64,000 nucleotides of DNA from Gordionus sp. m RMFG-2023 (taxonomy: Eukaryota; Nematomorpha; Gordioida; Chordodea; Parachordodidae): NCBI RefSeq assembly GCF_954871325.1, contig NC_088775.1, positions 18,701,561 to 18,765,560 of the forward strand, written 5' to 3'. The notes under the pieces were generated by a model. The model did not search any database. It was given only the letters and a program-made list of their open reading frames with translations, and was not told the DNA's origin. How positions within the stretch are numbered: position 1 is the stretch's first letter; each line of letters opens with the position of its first letter. Positions 33,918-45,817 of this stretch are shown one piece after another. The translations under genes and the position numbers were made by a program.

Positions 33918-34735
33918 ATTATGATTTGACCGAATGGCGAGCTCAAAACCGACCACTTACTAAATATTCGATCTACCAAATTTGGTAGTAATATTATTTG
34001 GAAAATGTTCATTTTTGTTTAATTTATCTATAAATTCGTGCAAATCATTATCCCAAAAAATATTTTAAAAATATCGTGATTTGACAGATAACCGATTTGA
34101 AACCGGCCCAATGACTAAATACTGTCTTGCTGGCGTTATACATGGAAAATTCTTTATTTTTGGTTTATATGTGAACAATAACGTGTTAAGCATTATCCTA
34201 ATTAATTTTTTGAAAATATTAAGATTTGACCGAATGGCGAGCTCAAAACCGATCACTTACTAAATATTTGATCTACCAAATTTGGTAGTAATATTTTTTG
34301 GAAAATGTTCATTTTTGGTTTATTTATCTATATATACGTGTAAATCATTATCCCAAAAAATATTTAGAAAATATCGTGATTTAACCGAAAACCGATTTGA
34401 AACCGAAATACTGCCTTGCTGGCGTTATACATGGAAAATTCTTCATTTTTGGTTTATACGTGAACAATAACGTGTTAATCATTATCCTAATTAATTTTTT
34501 GAAATTATTATGATTTTACCGAATGGCGAGCTCAAAACCGACCACTTACTAAATATTCGATCTATCAAATTTGCTAGTATTATTATTTAGAAAATGTTCA
34601 TTTTTGGTTAATTTATCTATAAATACGTGCAAATCATTATCCTGAAAAAATATTAGAAAAATATCGTGATTTGACCGATAACCGATTTGAAACCGAAATA
34701 ATGCTTTGCTGGCGTTATCCATAGAAAATTCTTTA
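33918..34735 (+). repeat. Left-arm units of the MULE foldback element
   Basis: Nearly three ~300-bp direct units in the orientation GATTTGACCGAATGGCGAGC ... GTTATACATGGAAAATTC. They continue the unit interrupted by element F at 24313 and are inverted relative to 35905-37380. Confidence 0.85.
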
Positions 34736-35655
34736 TCTTAATAAATATTTTATTTTTTATCTATTATATAATATCATATAATCCAAAAAATAAAATATAA
34801 TTTTATTAAATTAATGTCAATAAAAGACATTTGATACAATAATTATACCAAAAATAAAAGCGAAAAATAAATATAATTAAACGAGGCAGATATCCCTAGT
34901 ATTTTCATCTATATATCATCATTTCCTCATATATTTAAAAAAATATTTAACAAAATAGAAATTATGAATCAATTAAATTATATTTATATGCGATGTAAAA
35001 AAAAATATTTAAAAAAAATTTGGTATTTGTGATGATATGAATAAAAATTAAAAAAAATTAATATTTGTATGCGATGTCAATAAAAAAATTTAAAAAAAAT
35101 TTGGTATTTGTGACGATATGAATGAATAAAAGTTACAAAAATTAATATTTAAAAAATTTGGTATTTGTGTTGATATGAATAAAAATTAAAAATAAAAATA
35201 AAAACTATTTGTATGCGATGTCAATAAAAAAATTTAAAAAAAATTTGGTATTTGTGACGATATGAATGAATAAAAGTTACAAAAAATTAATATTTAAAAA
35301 ATTTGGTATTTGTGACGATATGAATAAAAATTAAAAAAAAAAAATATTTGCATGCGATGTGAATAAATTTTTTTTAAAAATTATGATTAGGATGTTGTTC
35401 CGATACAAAAATCTATTGTAAAATTAAAAAATTGATTTGATATATATGAAAAAGAGTACGACGTTTAGGGCCTTATTATTTTTCAATTTTAATTTTTTTT
35501 ATTGATACTGTTCTATTTTTTTTTATTCTAATTTTTTGACATGGTTTTTTAGAATTTTTAGGCTTTAAAAGTATTAATTCCCTGCATGATTACATGACAT
35601 TTTCTCTTTCCCGTTTTTTACTTCCTTTTATTAAATTTTCTACCTCTTTTTTTTT
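34736..35655. other. Core of the MULE foldback element: AT-rich with a ~120-bp repeat
   Basis: At about 34990-35370 the block AAATTTGGTATTTGTGACGA followed by TATGAATAAAAATTAAAA recurs several times, with TTTGTATGCGATGTCAATAA between. No gene is seen. Confidence 0.6.
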
Positions 35656-35673
35656 ATCTTCCTCACTAAATTT

Positions 35674-35910
35674 CTACCAAATTGATAAATCTATCTGAAA
35701 TGACTTATACCCCTCAGGCAAATAATATTCTCCCTTTCCTATCAAAGCTCTTTTGAGATCTTTTTCTTGTATTTGTACTTTATTATATATTATATGAATT
35801 AAATTAATTAAATTACTTGATTGCCAATTTGTATAACTTTTAAATACATAATTCATGGACTCACAATTGTTGTTAGTCCATAAATCACTTATAATTTTAT
35901 TTTCAAAAAA
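35674..35910 (-). pseudogene. C-terminal remnant of a MULE-like transposase
   Basis: About 78 residues, open from the arm junction to a stop at 35674. It begins ISDLWTNNNCESMNYVFK and continues through LINLIHIIYNKVQIQEKDL, ALIGKGEYYLPEGYKSFQID and LSIW. The TNN-ES-N motif with the following Trp and helical stretch resembles the region after the catalytic domain in MULE-type transposases, where family members have TNN(A/C)ES-N. The catalytic domain itself is gone. This is the only coding trace in the foldback element and supports, with the 10-bp target duplication, a MULE origin. Confidence 0.6.
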
Positions 35911-37380
35911 TTAATTAGGATAATGCTCAACACGTTATTGTTCACGTATAAACCAAAAATGAAGAATTTTCCATGTATAACGCCAGCAAGGCAGTATTTC
36001 GGTTTCAAATCGGTTATCGGTCAAATCACAATATTTTTAAAATATTTTTTGGGATAATGATTTGCACGTATTTATAGATAAATTAACCAAAAATTAACAT
36101 TTTCTAAATAATAATACTACCAAATTTGATAGATCGAATATTTAGTAAGTGATCGGTTTTGAGCTCGCCATTCGGTAAAATCATAATATTCTCAAAAAAT
36201 TAATTAGGATAATGCTTAACACGTTATTGTTCACGTATAAACCAAAAATGAAGAATTTTCCATGTATAATGCCAGCAAGGCAGTATTTAGTCATTAGGCC
36301 GGTTTCAAATCGGTTATCTGTCAAATCACGATATTTTCTAAATATTTTTTGGGATAATGATTTACACGTATATATAGATAAATAAACCAAAAATGAATAT
36401 TTTCCAAAAAATATTACTACCAAATTTGGTAGATCAAATATTTAGTAAGTGGTCGGTTTTGAGCTCGCCATTCGGTCAAATCTTAATATTTTCAAAAAAT
36501 TAATTAGGATAATGCTTAACACGTTATTGTTCACATATAAACCAAAAATAAAGAATTTTCCATGTATAACGCTAGCAAGACAGTATTTAGTCATTGGGCC
36601 GGTTTCAAAACGGTTTTCTGTCAAATCACGATATTTTTAAAATATTTTTTGGGATAATGATTCGCACGTATTTATAGATAAATTAACCAAAAATGAACAT
36701 TTTCTAAATAATAATACTACCAAATTTGATAGATCGAATATTTAGTAAGTGCTCGGTTTTGAGCTCGCCATTCGGTCAAATCTTAATATTTTCAAAAAAT
36801 TAATTAGGATAATGCTTAACTAGTTATTGTTCACATATAAACCAAAAATAAAGAATTTTCCATGTATAACGCCAGCAAGACAGTATTTAGTCATTGGGCC
36901 GGTTTCAAATCGGTTTTCTGTCAAATCACTATATTTTTAAAATATTTTTTGGGATAATGATTTGCACGTATTTATAGATAAATTAACCAAAAATGAACAT
37001 TTTCCAAATAATATTACTAAATTTGGTAGATCGAATATTTAGTAAGTGGTCAGTTTTGAGCTCGCCATTCGGTCAAATCATAATATTCTCAAAAAATTAA
37101 TTAGGATAATGCTTAACACGTTATTGTTCACGTATAAACCAAAAATGAAGAATTTTCCATGTATAATGCCAGCAAGGCAGTATTTAGTCATTAGGCCGGT
37201 TTCAAATCGGTTATCTGTCAAATCACGATATTTTTAAAATATTTTTTGCGATAATGATTTACACATATATATAAATAAATAAACCAAATATTTTCCAAAT
37301 AATATTAACACCAAATTTGGTCGATCGAATATTTAGTAATTTCGGTTTTAAGCTCGGCATTCGGTCAAATCATAATATTT
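35905..37380 (-). repeat. Right-arm units of the MULE foldback element
   Basis: Five direct units with starts (AATTAATTAGGATAATGC) near 35909, 36193, 36493, 36793 and 37090, i.e. 284-300 bp apart. They are the inverse of the left-arm units. Short frames of 60-80 codons inside them are produced by the repeat and are not genes. Confidence 0.88.
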
Positions 37381-38027
37381 TCAAAATATTTTTTAGGATA
37401 CCAAAAATGAAGAGATTTTGATTAATAACGCCAGCAATATGTTCCTTACAAACTTTCTACTATTTTTCGATTCTAAACCTACTCTTTAATTAAATCTCAA
37501 AGAAACCTCTATTTTTTAAATTTTTTTTAGGTTTTTCACATGTTTTTACACCCAAATACAAAAAAAGCGCTATCCAATATTTATTCTGGTTTCCAAGAAT
37601 GTATTTTCATATTTATGTATTTAACGCCCCCTTATGGATATAAATTTGTTAAATTTAATTGAAAAATAAAATTTAAGTTGTAATAAGCTAGTAAATATAT
37701 TTTTTTTCCAATAATATTAAGTAAAAATAAAAAATTGATTTATGTAAAATAAAAAAAATGTTTTTGAAAATTTTTTTTAAAAGATATTATATCATCAAAT
37801 TATGAGTGATTATTATTAATTGCTTTTTAGCAAGACAGTTTAGCAAGTCAGTTTAGCAAGGCAGTATTTAGTCATACCCATAATCTGATTGACATTTCTT
37901 GAAAATAAATAAACATTTTTTATTTTTTAAATGAATAAAATTTATTATATATTATTTAGTTTCAATATTCTTTCACAATAAGGTCATACAAACAAAATTA
38001 TTTACACTTATCATTTGATCAAATTAC

Positions 38028-39382
38028 TAGTGATGTTAAGTAACTAGTTACCTGTTTAGCTAAAAAATAACTGTAACTAGTTATATTTTTAAAATTGTAA
38101 CTAGTAACTGTAACTAGTTATAATTTTTGAAATGTAACTGCCAAAAGTAACTATTTACTTTTAAAGATATATTTAAATAATTAATTTTATTTTTAATATG
38201 TTGTGATAAATTAATTTTAAATTAAATTTATTAATTTAAAATTTTGTGAAAATGTCTGATTGTTATAATTTCCCGTTCAAATTGATTTTCTTTTCTTAAA
38301 TTGTTACATTGCTGCTGGGCTTCATAATTTTGTAACCAAATTCAAGTAATTTAATAAATTTTAATATTATATTTATTTACAAATGTAGCATAATATATTT
38401 TTTTCCGTCAAGTAACAAGCATTGGAACTTCATATCATACGTAATAAAAAAAATTTTAAATTTAGTATAAGGAAAAACAAAGACAGATTATTTTAGAATT
38501 TAATATTAAATTATTAATCATTACTTACAAGAACCAAGTCTAACAAAAATATCATGTTATAGGTCTAATAATCTTTATGATAATGACAACATCATTGCTG
38601 CAATTCTTCACCCTTTTTTTAAAACTGACTGACCTTGGATTAGGCAAGAAAGGAATAAAGCAAAAAAGGAGGAAATTTTAAATTTAATAAATACCAATAC
38701 CTCAAAGTGAATCCCAGACGAATGAATCATGCTCAAAACCAACATCACTTGATGTAGTTGGATATTTTGACCTAAAGCGCCAAAATTGGATAATGAACTT
38801 ATAGAAAACTTTATCAAATCTAATAACAACACTTTTTCTTTATATAACGATTTTCCAAAGTTAAAATTACTCTTTATTAAATATAATGTTGTTCTAACAT
38901 CAAGTGCTCCCTTAGAGCGCTTGTTCAGTCTAGGTAAGCTCATTTTTGGAGATAAACGAGCACGTCTCCTAGATAATAACTTTGAAATTAATTTGTTGTT
39001 AAAAGCAAATAAACATTTATTAGATTCTAATTTTTATGAAAAATAAATGTTTTTTTTTCAATGCAAATATATATTTTTATATTCGATGTAAATATTCAAT
39101 TTTGCGATATTTTTTTATAAAAATAAATATATTATTTTAAATAACTGATTATACTTTGTTTATCCTAATTTTTTTTATATTAAATAAATGCATTCAATAA
39201 ATAAATAATGCGCATATGAATGATGTATAAAGTAAGTAACTAGTTACTTTTGAAAATAACGGTAACTAATAACTAGTTACTTTTGTAAAAATGTAACTAG
39301 TAACTGTAACTAGTTATGTTTTTGCCAATGTAACTAGTAACTGTAACTAGTTATGTTTCAAAAGTAACCTTTAACATCACTA
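38028..39382 (+). mobile_element. hAT transposon, 1.35 kb internally deleted copy
   Basis: It starts TAGTGATGTTAAGTAACTAG and ends TTTAACATCACTA. It is flanked by perfect 8-bp duplications CAAATTAC (38020-38027 and 39383-39390). Both ends carry several copies of GTAACTAGTAACTGTAACTA-type subterminal motifs. It encodes only the end of a hAT transposase. Confidence 0.93.
38590..39046 (+). pseudogene. hAT transposase C-terminus (dimerisation domain)
   Basis: The best piece is 38786-39046: FPKLKLLFIKYNVVLTSSAP, then LERLFSLGKLIFGDKRARL and NNFEINLLLKANKHLL, which is the hAT C-terminal dimerisation domain. Just upstream DNIIAAILHPFFKTDWIR reads in another stretch with stops between. The catalytic region is missing, so it could only have moved with help from a related transposase. 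Confidence 0.85.
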
Positions 39383-39462
39383 CAAATTACATTACATTTG
39401 CACCGGAAAACTGGACATCAATTTTCAAATTTTCCATTAAAAAAGAATTTGATTCTTATTAC

Positions 39463-41272
39463 TAGTGTTGTTAAAAAGTTGAGTTCTTACGACTTGCGAC
39501 TCGAGTCTTAGTCGTAAAAAACGGCTCCGACTCAAGCCGATCAAGGAGCCGCATGAGTCGGCTCACTTAGTCGGCTCAGAGGGTAGCTTGAGTTTATTTT
39601 AAATTTAGAGCCAAAAATTATTTTTATGTTATTGAGAAATTTTAAATAATAATGTAGAATTTTATTTATTTATTTTTAGTGAAATAATTTATTTTATTTA
39701 TATTTTATTTAATGCAAATAATATGTTTTGATTATAATAAAAATGGATTTATTTATTTATTAATATTTTTGAGCTAAAAATTTTAAGCAAAAAATATTTT
39801 TTGAAGTACAAAAATATTTTTGAAACATATTTTGCTGATTTTTTGATGAAATTTTATTCTTTTGTTTTATCATAAAATTTTATTCTTTTCTTAATTATAT
39901 CATAAATAAATAATCTTTTAGGTCAAATCTTCTATAGTTTTTTGTATATTATTTTTATAAATATATCTATATTTTAAGTTTATTATTAGAGGTGGCTTTT
40001 TCTAAATATTTTTTTTATAAATATATCTATATTTTAAGAATATTAAAAGAGGTGGTTTTTCTTTTTCCAAATAATTTTTTTTCTAAATATATCTATATTT
40101 TAAGTATATTAAAAGAGGAAATTTTTCTAAATATTTTTTTTATAAATATTTATGTCATGTTTTTAAGATTTTTGAAATTTTTGGACACAAAAGGGTTATA
40201 ATATAATTTATATTGTAAAGATATTATATTATAAATTCAATGAAGATGTTCCCTGGAAAAATGATAATTATCATAATAGGTAGGTATTTTTAAACATATA
40301 AGATTTTTTTGTGACCTTAATGGGCAAAAAGATGTTTCTTTTAGCTAAATAGGCTAAAGTAAGTATTGCAAACATTTAAATAAAACTTCAGTGAAGATGT
40401 TCCCTGAAAAGTGACAATTGTCATAATCGTTATTTTTAAAGTTTTTACGCAAATGGGCATAAATATAATTGCTAACATGTTAAATTAAAAATTATGAAGA
40501 TGTACCCTAGATAAATTCTAATGACAATTGTCATAATCGTTATTTTTATTTCAATATTTTTAATTTTTTTAGCCTAAATAGGCTAAAATAGATATTGTAA
40601 ACATTTAAATAAAACTTCAGTGAAGATGTACTCTAAAAAAGTGACAATTGTCATAATCGTTATTTTTAAAGTTTTTTAAATTTTTTTGACGCAAATGTGC
40701 ATAAATATAAATTGCTATTATGTTAAATTAAAAATTTAATGAAGATGTACCCTAGATAAATGACAATTGACATAATAGTTATTTTTAAAGTTTTTTGACG
40801 TAAATAGGCTAAAATAAGTATTGCTAACAACATGGTTTTATATAAAACATCAGGGAAGATGTACCCAAGTGACAATTGTCATAATCATTATTTTTAAAGT
40901 TTTTAAAATTTTTTTGACGCAAATGGGCATAAATATAGATTGCTAAGATGATAAATTAAAAATTTAATGAAATGTACCCTAGATAAATGACAATTGTCAT
41001 AATAGTTAATTTTAAAGTTTTTTAAATTTTTTTGACATAAATAGGCTAAAATAAGTATTGCTAACATGTTTAAATAAAACTTCACTGTAGATGAACCCTA
41101 AAAAAAAGACAATTATCTTAATTGTTATTTTTATAGGTATTTAGATTTTTAAATTGTTAAAATTTATTAGATAGTGAATGATAAAAGTTATAAATTTAAA
41201 ATATAATTGTACCTACATATTATCATCACCTTATGCTTTTTACATGTATTTTTTCACTTGTTTATATATTTA
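39463..41272 (+). mobile_element. Relic of a hAT-type foldback element (one arm)
   Basis: It starts TAGTGTTGTTAAAAAG with a GC-richer subterminal block (GAGTCGGCTCACTTAGTCGG). About 700 bp of AT-rich arm follows, then about eight diverged ~118-bp units at 40220-41130 with the core GACAATTGTCATAAT and GAAGATGTACCC. This is the design of the element at 45202-50839, more diverged. The other arm and terminus are absent, and the hAT end at 41273 follows closely. The last ~140 bp are plain AT-rich DNA. Confidence 0.7.
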
Positions 41273-42602
41273 CAGGTAAATATATTAAAAAACTCTACTA
41301 TACCCTCTACCCTAGCCCTATATTTTAAAAAAAATTTGGCATAAAATTTTTATTTTAGATGTCTTTACATATTGTCAAATAATTTCTATTTTTAATTCTT
41401 ATAAAAAACAAGACGCTAATATTCTTCTGTATAATATAAGTTTCTAATTCATGATAAAGAAACTTAGAAAACAGTCGGAATTTAATAGTCTATAGACTCA
41501 AATCAATTGAATAAGATTTTACTTTTTAAAAATTAAAATTCTTTTTTTAGATTTTTTTATTTATTTATATTATATTATATATTTATTTTTTTCGCTTGAT
41601 TTATTTTTTTAATTATTATTTTTATATAAATCATGTTCGCCTTCGCTTATGCCATTATAAATGGAAATAATTAATAAACATAAAGAGAGAAAGTTAATAA
41701 ATAAGATAATTATTATTAAAAAAAATAGGAGAGGAACGACAGACTAAATAAAAATAATTTTTTTTAAATATAAAAATGGATTTTTCTCTTTCTAATTCTA
41801 TAGATGAAGATTTCCAATCGACCTCACAGTCGCAGCAGGAAATTGAGGTATAATTATGTATTTTATTTTTTTGTTAATTATAAAATATAATTTTATTTTG
41901 GTATGCTTGAAAATGAACTTATTCTTATTTGAGCAAAACTATAAATACTAATATCAGAGAATCTCTGACTTGCAGAGATATCATATGCACGGCCCGGCCC
42001 GCATCTTTTTTTAAAATTATATTCGCGGCCCTACTTTTTTAATAAATATTATTGATTTTTATAACTAATAATGGCGATTTCAAATATTTGGTTTTAAAAT
42101 ATACGGCCCGGCCCGATTTTTTTATAAAAATTTTTCAGAACCGTCACGGTCCGGGTATATTTAAAAAAATTAAAATACGACCCGACCCTAAACTAATGAT
42201 GGGCATATTAAATGTTATAATTATATATATAAATTCTGTGGCAAAATAGGAAATTTGCAATTCAACCAGGTTTCTATTTTTTAAATTATTTTGCTTATGA
42301 TTTTTTTTTTCAAAATTTACAGAAAAGAAATAATTACGATTATGTAATGTAATAACATTTACTGAGTTAGAAATTTTTAAAATAAAATAAGTTTCTATTT
42401 TAAGATTATAGTTCCTGTTGTGTTTTCTTAATGAATTATATATATTTAAAATTATAATAATTATAAAGAAAATTTCCTGCTAATTATTTTGATAGGATTT
42501 TTTTTCCGGGAAAAATTTTTTCCGGCTAATTATTTACTAGAATTTATTTTTCCTGGGATATAGTTATTTTAAAATCTAAAAAATGGGGCATTTATTTCCG
42601 GG

Positions 42603-42825
42603 TAGTGTTGTTAAACGGCTCCATTTGAGCCGATTTTTAAAAACGGCTAACACAGTATTTTATCCAGGTAAACATTACGCAAGACTGAAGATTATTCCCA
42701 TAGATGATCCGAAGGTTTAAACATCTAATAGCGAAATCTCAAGGCTTAGGTAATATTTTTCTTGCTAAAATATTGAGTTAGCCGTTTTTAAAAATCGGCT
42801 CAAAACGAGCCGTTTAACAACACTA
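42603..42825. mobile_element. hAT MITE, 223 bp
   Basis: Starts TAGTGTTGTTAAACGGCTC and ends with its inverse GAGCCGTTTAACAACACTA. It is flanked by perfect 8-bp duplications TTTCCGGG (42595-42602 and 42826-42833). It shares TAGTGTTG with the foldback elements at 39463 and 45202, so the same transposase probably moved all three. Confidence 0.95.
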
Positions 42826-43199
42826 TTTCCGGGGAATAATTTCATATGGTAATTTTTTCCCGCTAATTATTTTTTTTATTTCCGAATACCCTTCGACGAG
42901 CCAGATTTTTCAAGATAGACCCGGCCCGAATTATTTTTAAAATAATTATTAATTTTATATAGACTTCTACTGAGCCATTTAGGTGTAGTTCAATGTTGGA
43001 AATGAATGGGGATGATTCCGTGAATAGTTCTGATATTTTTAATATTAAGAATTATTTCTACCATACTCCAAAAAAGACACATAGGAAATGTTCTTTATGC
43101 CAGAAGATGTATCGAGTTAGTACGGCGATATTTTTTAAATAATCTTTCTTAATTTTTACAAATATTTTATGTGTGTTAATTCAATAAAAATACCAATTA

Positions 43200-43505
43200 T
43201 CAGAGTTGTTAAACCATATTTTTATAAGTAGCGCGCTGCTATCGCTGCCCATCAAAAAAAATGTAGCACGCTATTAGCTAGTATTTTTTTTAAAATAACT
43301 TTGGTTACCTATTAATATTTTTATAAAAAATAATTATAAATAAATTTGTTTTATTTTTTGTTTATAATGCAAATGCATAACATAATATATAATACATAAA
43401 AAGGGAAGTTTTTATGGTTCTAATTATGGCCTTTTTGTCTGCTATCTAGCGCGCTATTACCTATCAATCAATAACAAAAAAGATCCAGCTACTTAACAAC
43501 TCTGA
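43200..43505. mobile_element. MITE with TTA duplication (PIF/Harbinger-like), 306 bp
   Basis: Inverted ends TCAGAGTTGTTAA / TTAACAACTCTGA are flanked by TTA (43197-43199 and 43506-43508). Inside, GCGCGCT blocks face each other (near 43231 and 43450). The 3-bp TTA duplication points to PIF/Harbinger, but only one copy is seen. Confidence 0.75.
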
Positions 43506-43587
43506 TTAAAATAAATAATTTTAATTTAATTAGATTCTCGACATTATGTAAGCCTTCATTAGATGAATTTATTAATAATATAAAATC

Positions 43588-43771
43588 TAGACCTGTACGC
43601 CGATCCGATGTCTCAATTTACGGCGGCGGTATTTTATGTTTGCCACCGCGAGTAATCAATTATCTTATATATCCTAGACATTTTATTTTTAATAATCATT
43701 TTATTTAAATTAAACTTTAGAAAATCAATTATTCCTTCCTTTATTGTTTATCACGGCGGGGCACAGGTCTA
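43588..43771. mobile_element. hAT-type MITE, 184 bp
   Basis: Ends TAGACCTGTACGCCG and CGGCGGGGCACAGGTCTA are imperfect inverses. Flanks ATAAAATC (43580-43587) and ATAATATC (43772-43779) agree at seven of eight bases, as expected of a hAT target duplication. Confidence 0.82.
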
Positions 43772-45817
43772 ATAATATCTAATGGCTTATTAATCAGAAT
43801 AGGTTTTTATATCATCTATATCCTTAATATTTCGAAACTTTCAATAAGTTTTACTCCCCATTCACATTTTATAAATATTTTTAGCAAATTTACGAAGGCA
43901 TATGAAGTCTATGCATCCGGGAGAATTATCCACCAAATGCACCCTGATTCATTGTTCGGAGCCAGAAAATTATCTGATACCGAAAATCTATATATGAATA
44001 AATTAGTCATAAGATGCCTAATAAAAAATAATTTATCGTTTAATGTATTGGAAAGTAAAAGTTTCAAGGATATGTTCAAATATGTTAATAAAAATATAAA
44101 GATTGTCTGTCGACAGACTGGCAAAAAGTATTTGTCTACTATATACCAAAGCGCTAAAGACAACATTATAAAAATTTTAATAAATGTAAAGGCCTTATTT
44201 CTTTAACCACAGATCTATGGACCCAGAATTCTATATCATATTGTGCTATCACTACATTTTATTGATGAATTCTGGGTGTTGAAAATTTTTTATTGGACAT
44301 TATAGAGTTTCCATACCCTCACAAAGGGGAGGGAGGACATATGTGAATTAATTATATCGTGTTTAGAAAACTTTACAATAGAAAAGAAAATATTAACCAT
44401 CACCCATGATAATGGGTCGAATATTATAGCAGCACTGGATTTAATTAACCAAAATTTCCAATTTAAATGCAAAAAAGGCATTAACAGTCAGAGATGCCTG
44501 GCACATATAATAAATATAATTGTGAAGGAAGACATCGATTCGTTTTCTAACGAGTTATCTACTGTAGAAAAATTTGTTGGAAAATTGCATAGAAGTTCTA
44601 AATGTATGCAACAGTTCATCAAGATTAGTGGTGTGCGAATACCGATGGATGTGGTAACTCGATGGAATAGTAAATACATAATGTTATCGAGTATTAATAA
44701 AGTATTATAAAAATATTTAATGTTCAATAATTATTTATTTTTTATAGAATATCCAGGCTGTGATAGAGTTGGGAAAGAATATTTTTGGGGAAGAGAATTT
44801 TTGCTTAAATAGTGACGAATGCGATTTTTTAAGGCAACTAGAATTATTTTTATACCCATTTTATAAAATAACATGTGAAATATCATCTAAAAAAATCCCC
44901 TACAATAGGGATGGCAATTTTCTACATCGACAAAATTTATAGGGAGTTAGAAAGGCATGCTGCCTATCACTCTAATGAGGCTATTAAAATGGCTTCCATG
45001 ATAATGTTAAAAAAATGCGCCATATATACATCCCTCTTGACAAAATTTGAAAACTACGTAAGTAGTTTTCTTGACCCAAGGATCAAGAAAATCTTTATCC
45101 CTAGTTTTATGAATTCATCCGGATATTATGAAAGATTTAAAGACCTATTTAATAATTATCAAGCTTCATCCAGTCAAGAATATGATTATGAGGATCCCGA
45201 CTAGTGTTGCGTAATCGGCTAAAAACTACGCCTAAGCCTAATAAGGCTAAGCCTAATTAGGTAAGCCTAAAAATCGGCTAAAACTAAAAATCGGCTAAGC
45301 CTAATTAGGTTAAGCCTAAAAATCGGCTAAGCCTATATATATCTGCTAAAATTAAATTAGTCAAAATTCTGCATCGATGCTTAGTATTAATTATTATTTA
45401 TTTATTTTAGTAAAATAATTTATTTTATTTATATTTAATGTAAATATTTTAATATTATCAACAAATAAACATGATATGATTTAATATTTTTTATTTATAT
45501 TATTATATTTTGAAATGAAAATAAATTTATTTATTTGATGTTATTTTAATAAAAAAAATATGCTGCTATATTGTAAAATTGTAATATTCTTTTTAATATA
45601 ATTTATTAGTGATTTTCACAATCTTCTTTATAAATACATCTTTTATTGAGGAATTATATTGTAAATTTTATTAGATAAATAAACAATCTTTTAGGTGAAA
45701 TCTTTTATAATTTTTTTATCATTTTTTTTAAATTATCTTTTTTATTAAATGAGGTGGATTTTATGAAACTTTTTTGATGATTTTATATGATCTTTTTAAG
45801 GATAATATTTTAATGTG

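Larger units (their letters stand above)
23462..37879. mobile_element. MULE-type foldback element with long repetitive arms, split by Gypsy element F
   Basis: The left end CGGTATGACTAAATATTG and the inverse of the right end GGGTATGACTAAATACTG match. They are flanked by ATAATATGAT (23452-23461) and ATAATCTGAT (37880-37889), a 10-bp target duplication with one mismatch, a length typical of Mutator-like elements. Each arm has about 550 bp of terminal sequence followed by direct ~300-bp units (TTTGACCGAATGGCGAGCTC, GATTTGACAGATAACCGATT). Left-orientation units: 24000-24313 and 33918-34735; right-arm units: 35905-37380. Without element F the whole is about 4.8 kb. The centre holds the tail of a MULE-like transposase at 35674-35910. 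Confidence 0.85.

Noticed and set aside
34065-37237. Repeated frames of about 60-80 codons in the MULE arms
   Set aside because: They recur with each ~300-bp unit and lack conserved domains.
23462-37879. Polinton/Maverick, suggested by ~14 kb length and long inverted repeats
   Set aside because: No capsid, ATPase or polymerase-like frames are present; the length comes from a Gypsy insertion; the duplication is 10 bp and the core frame is MULE-like.
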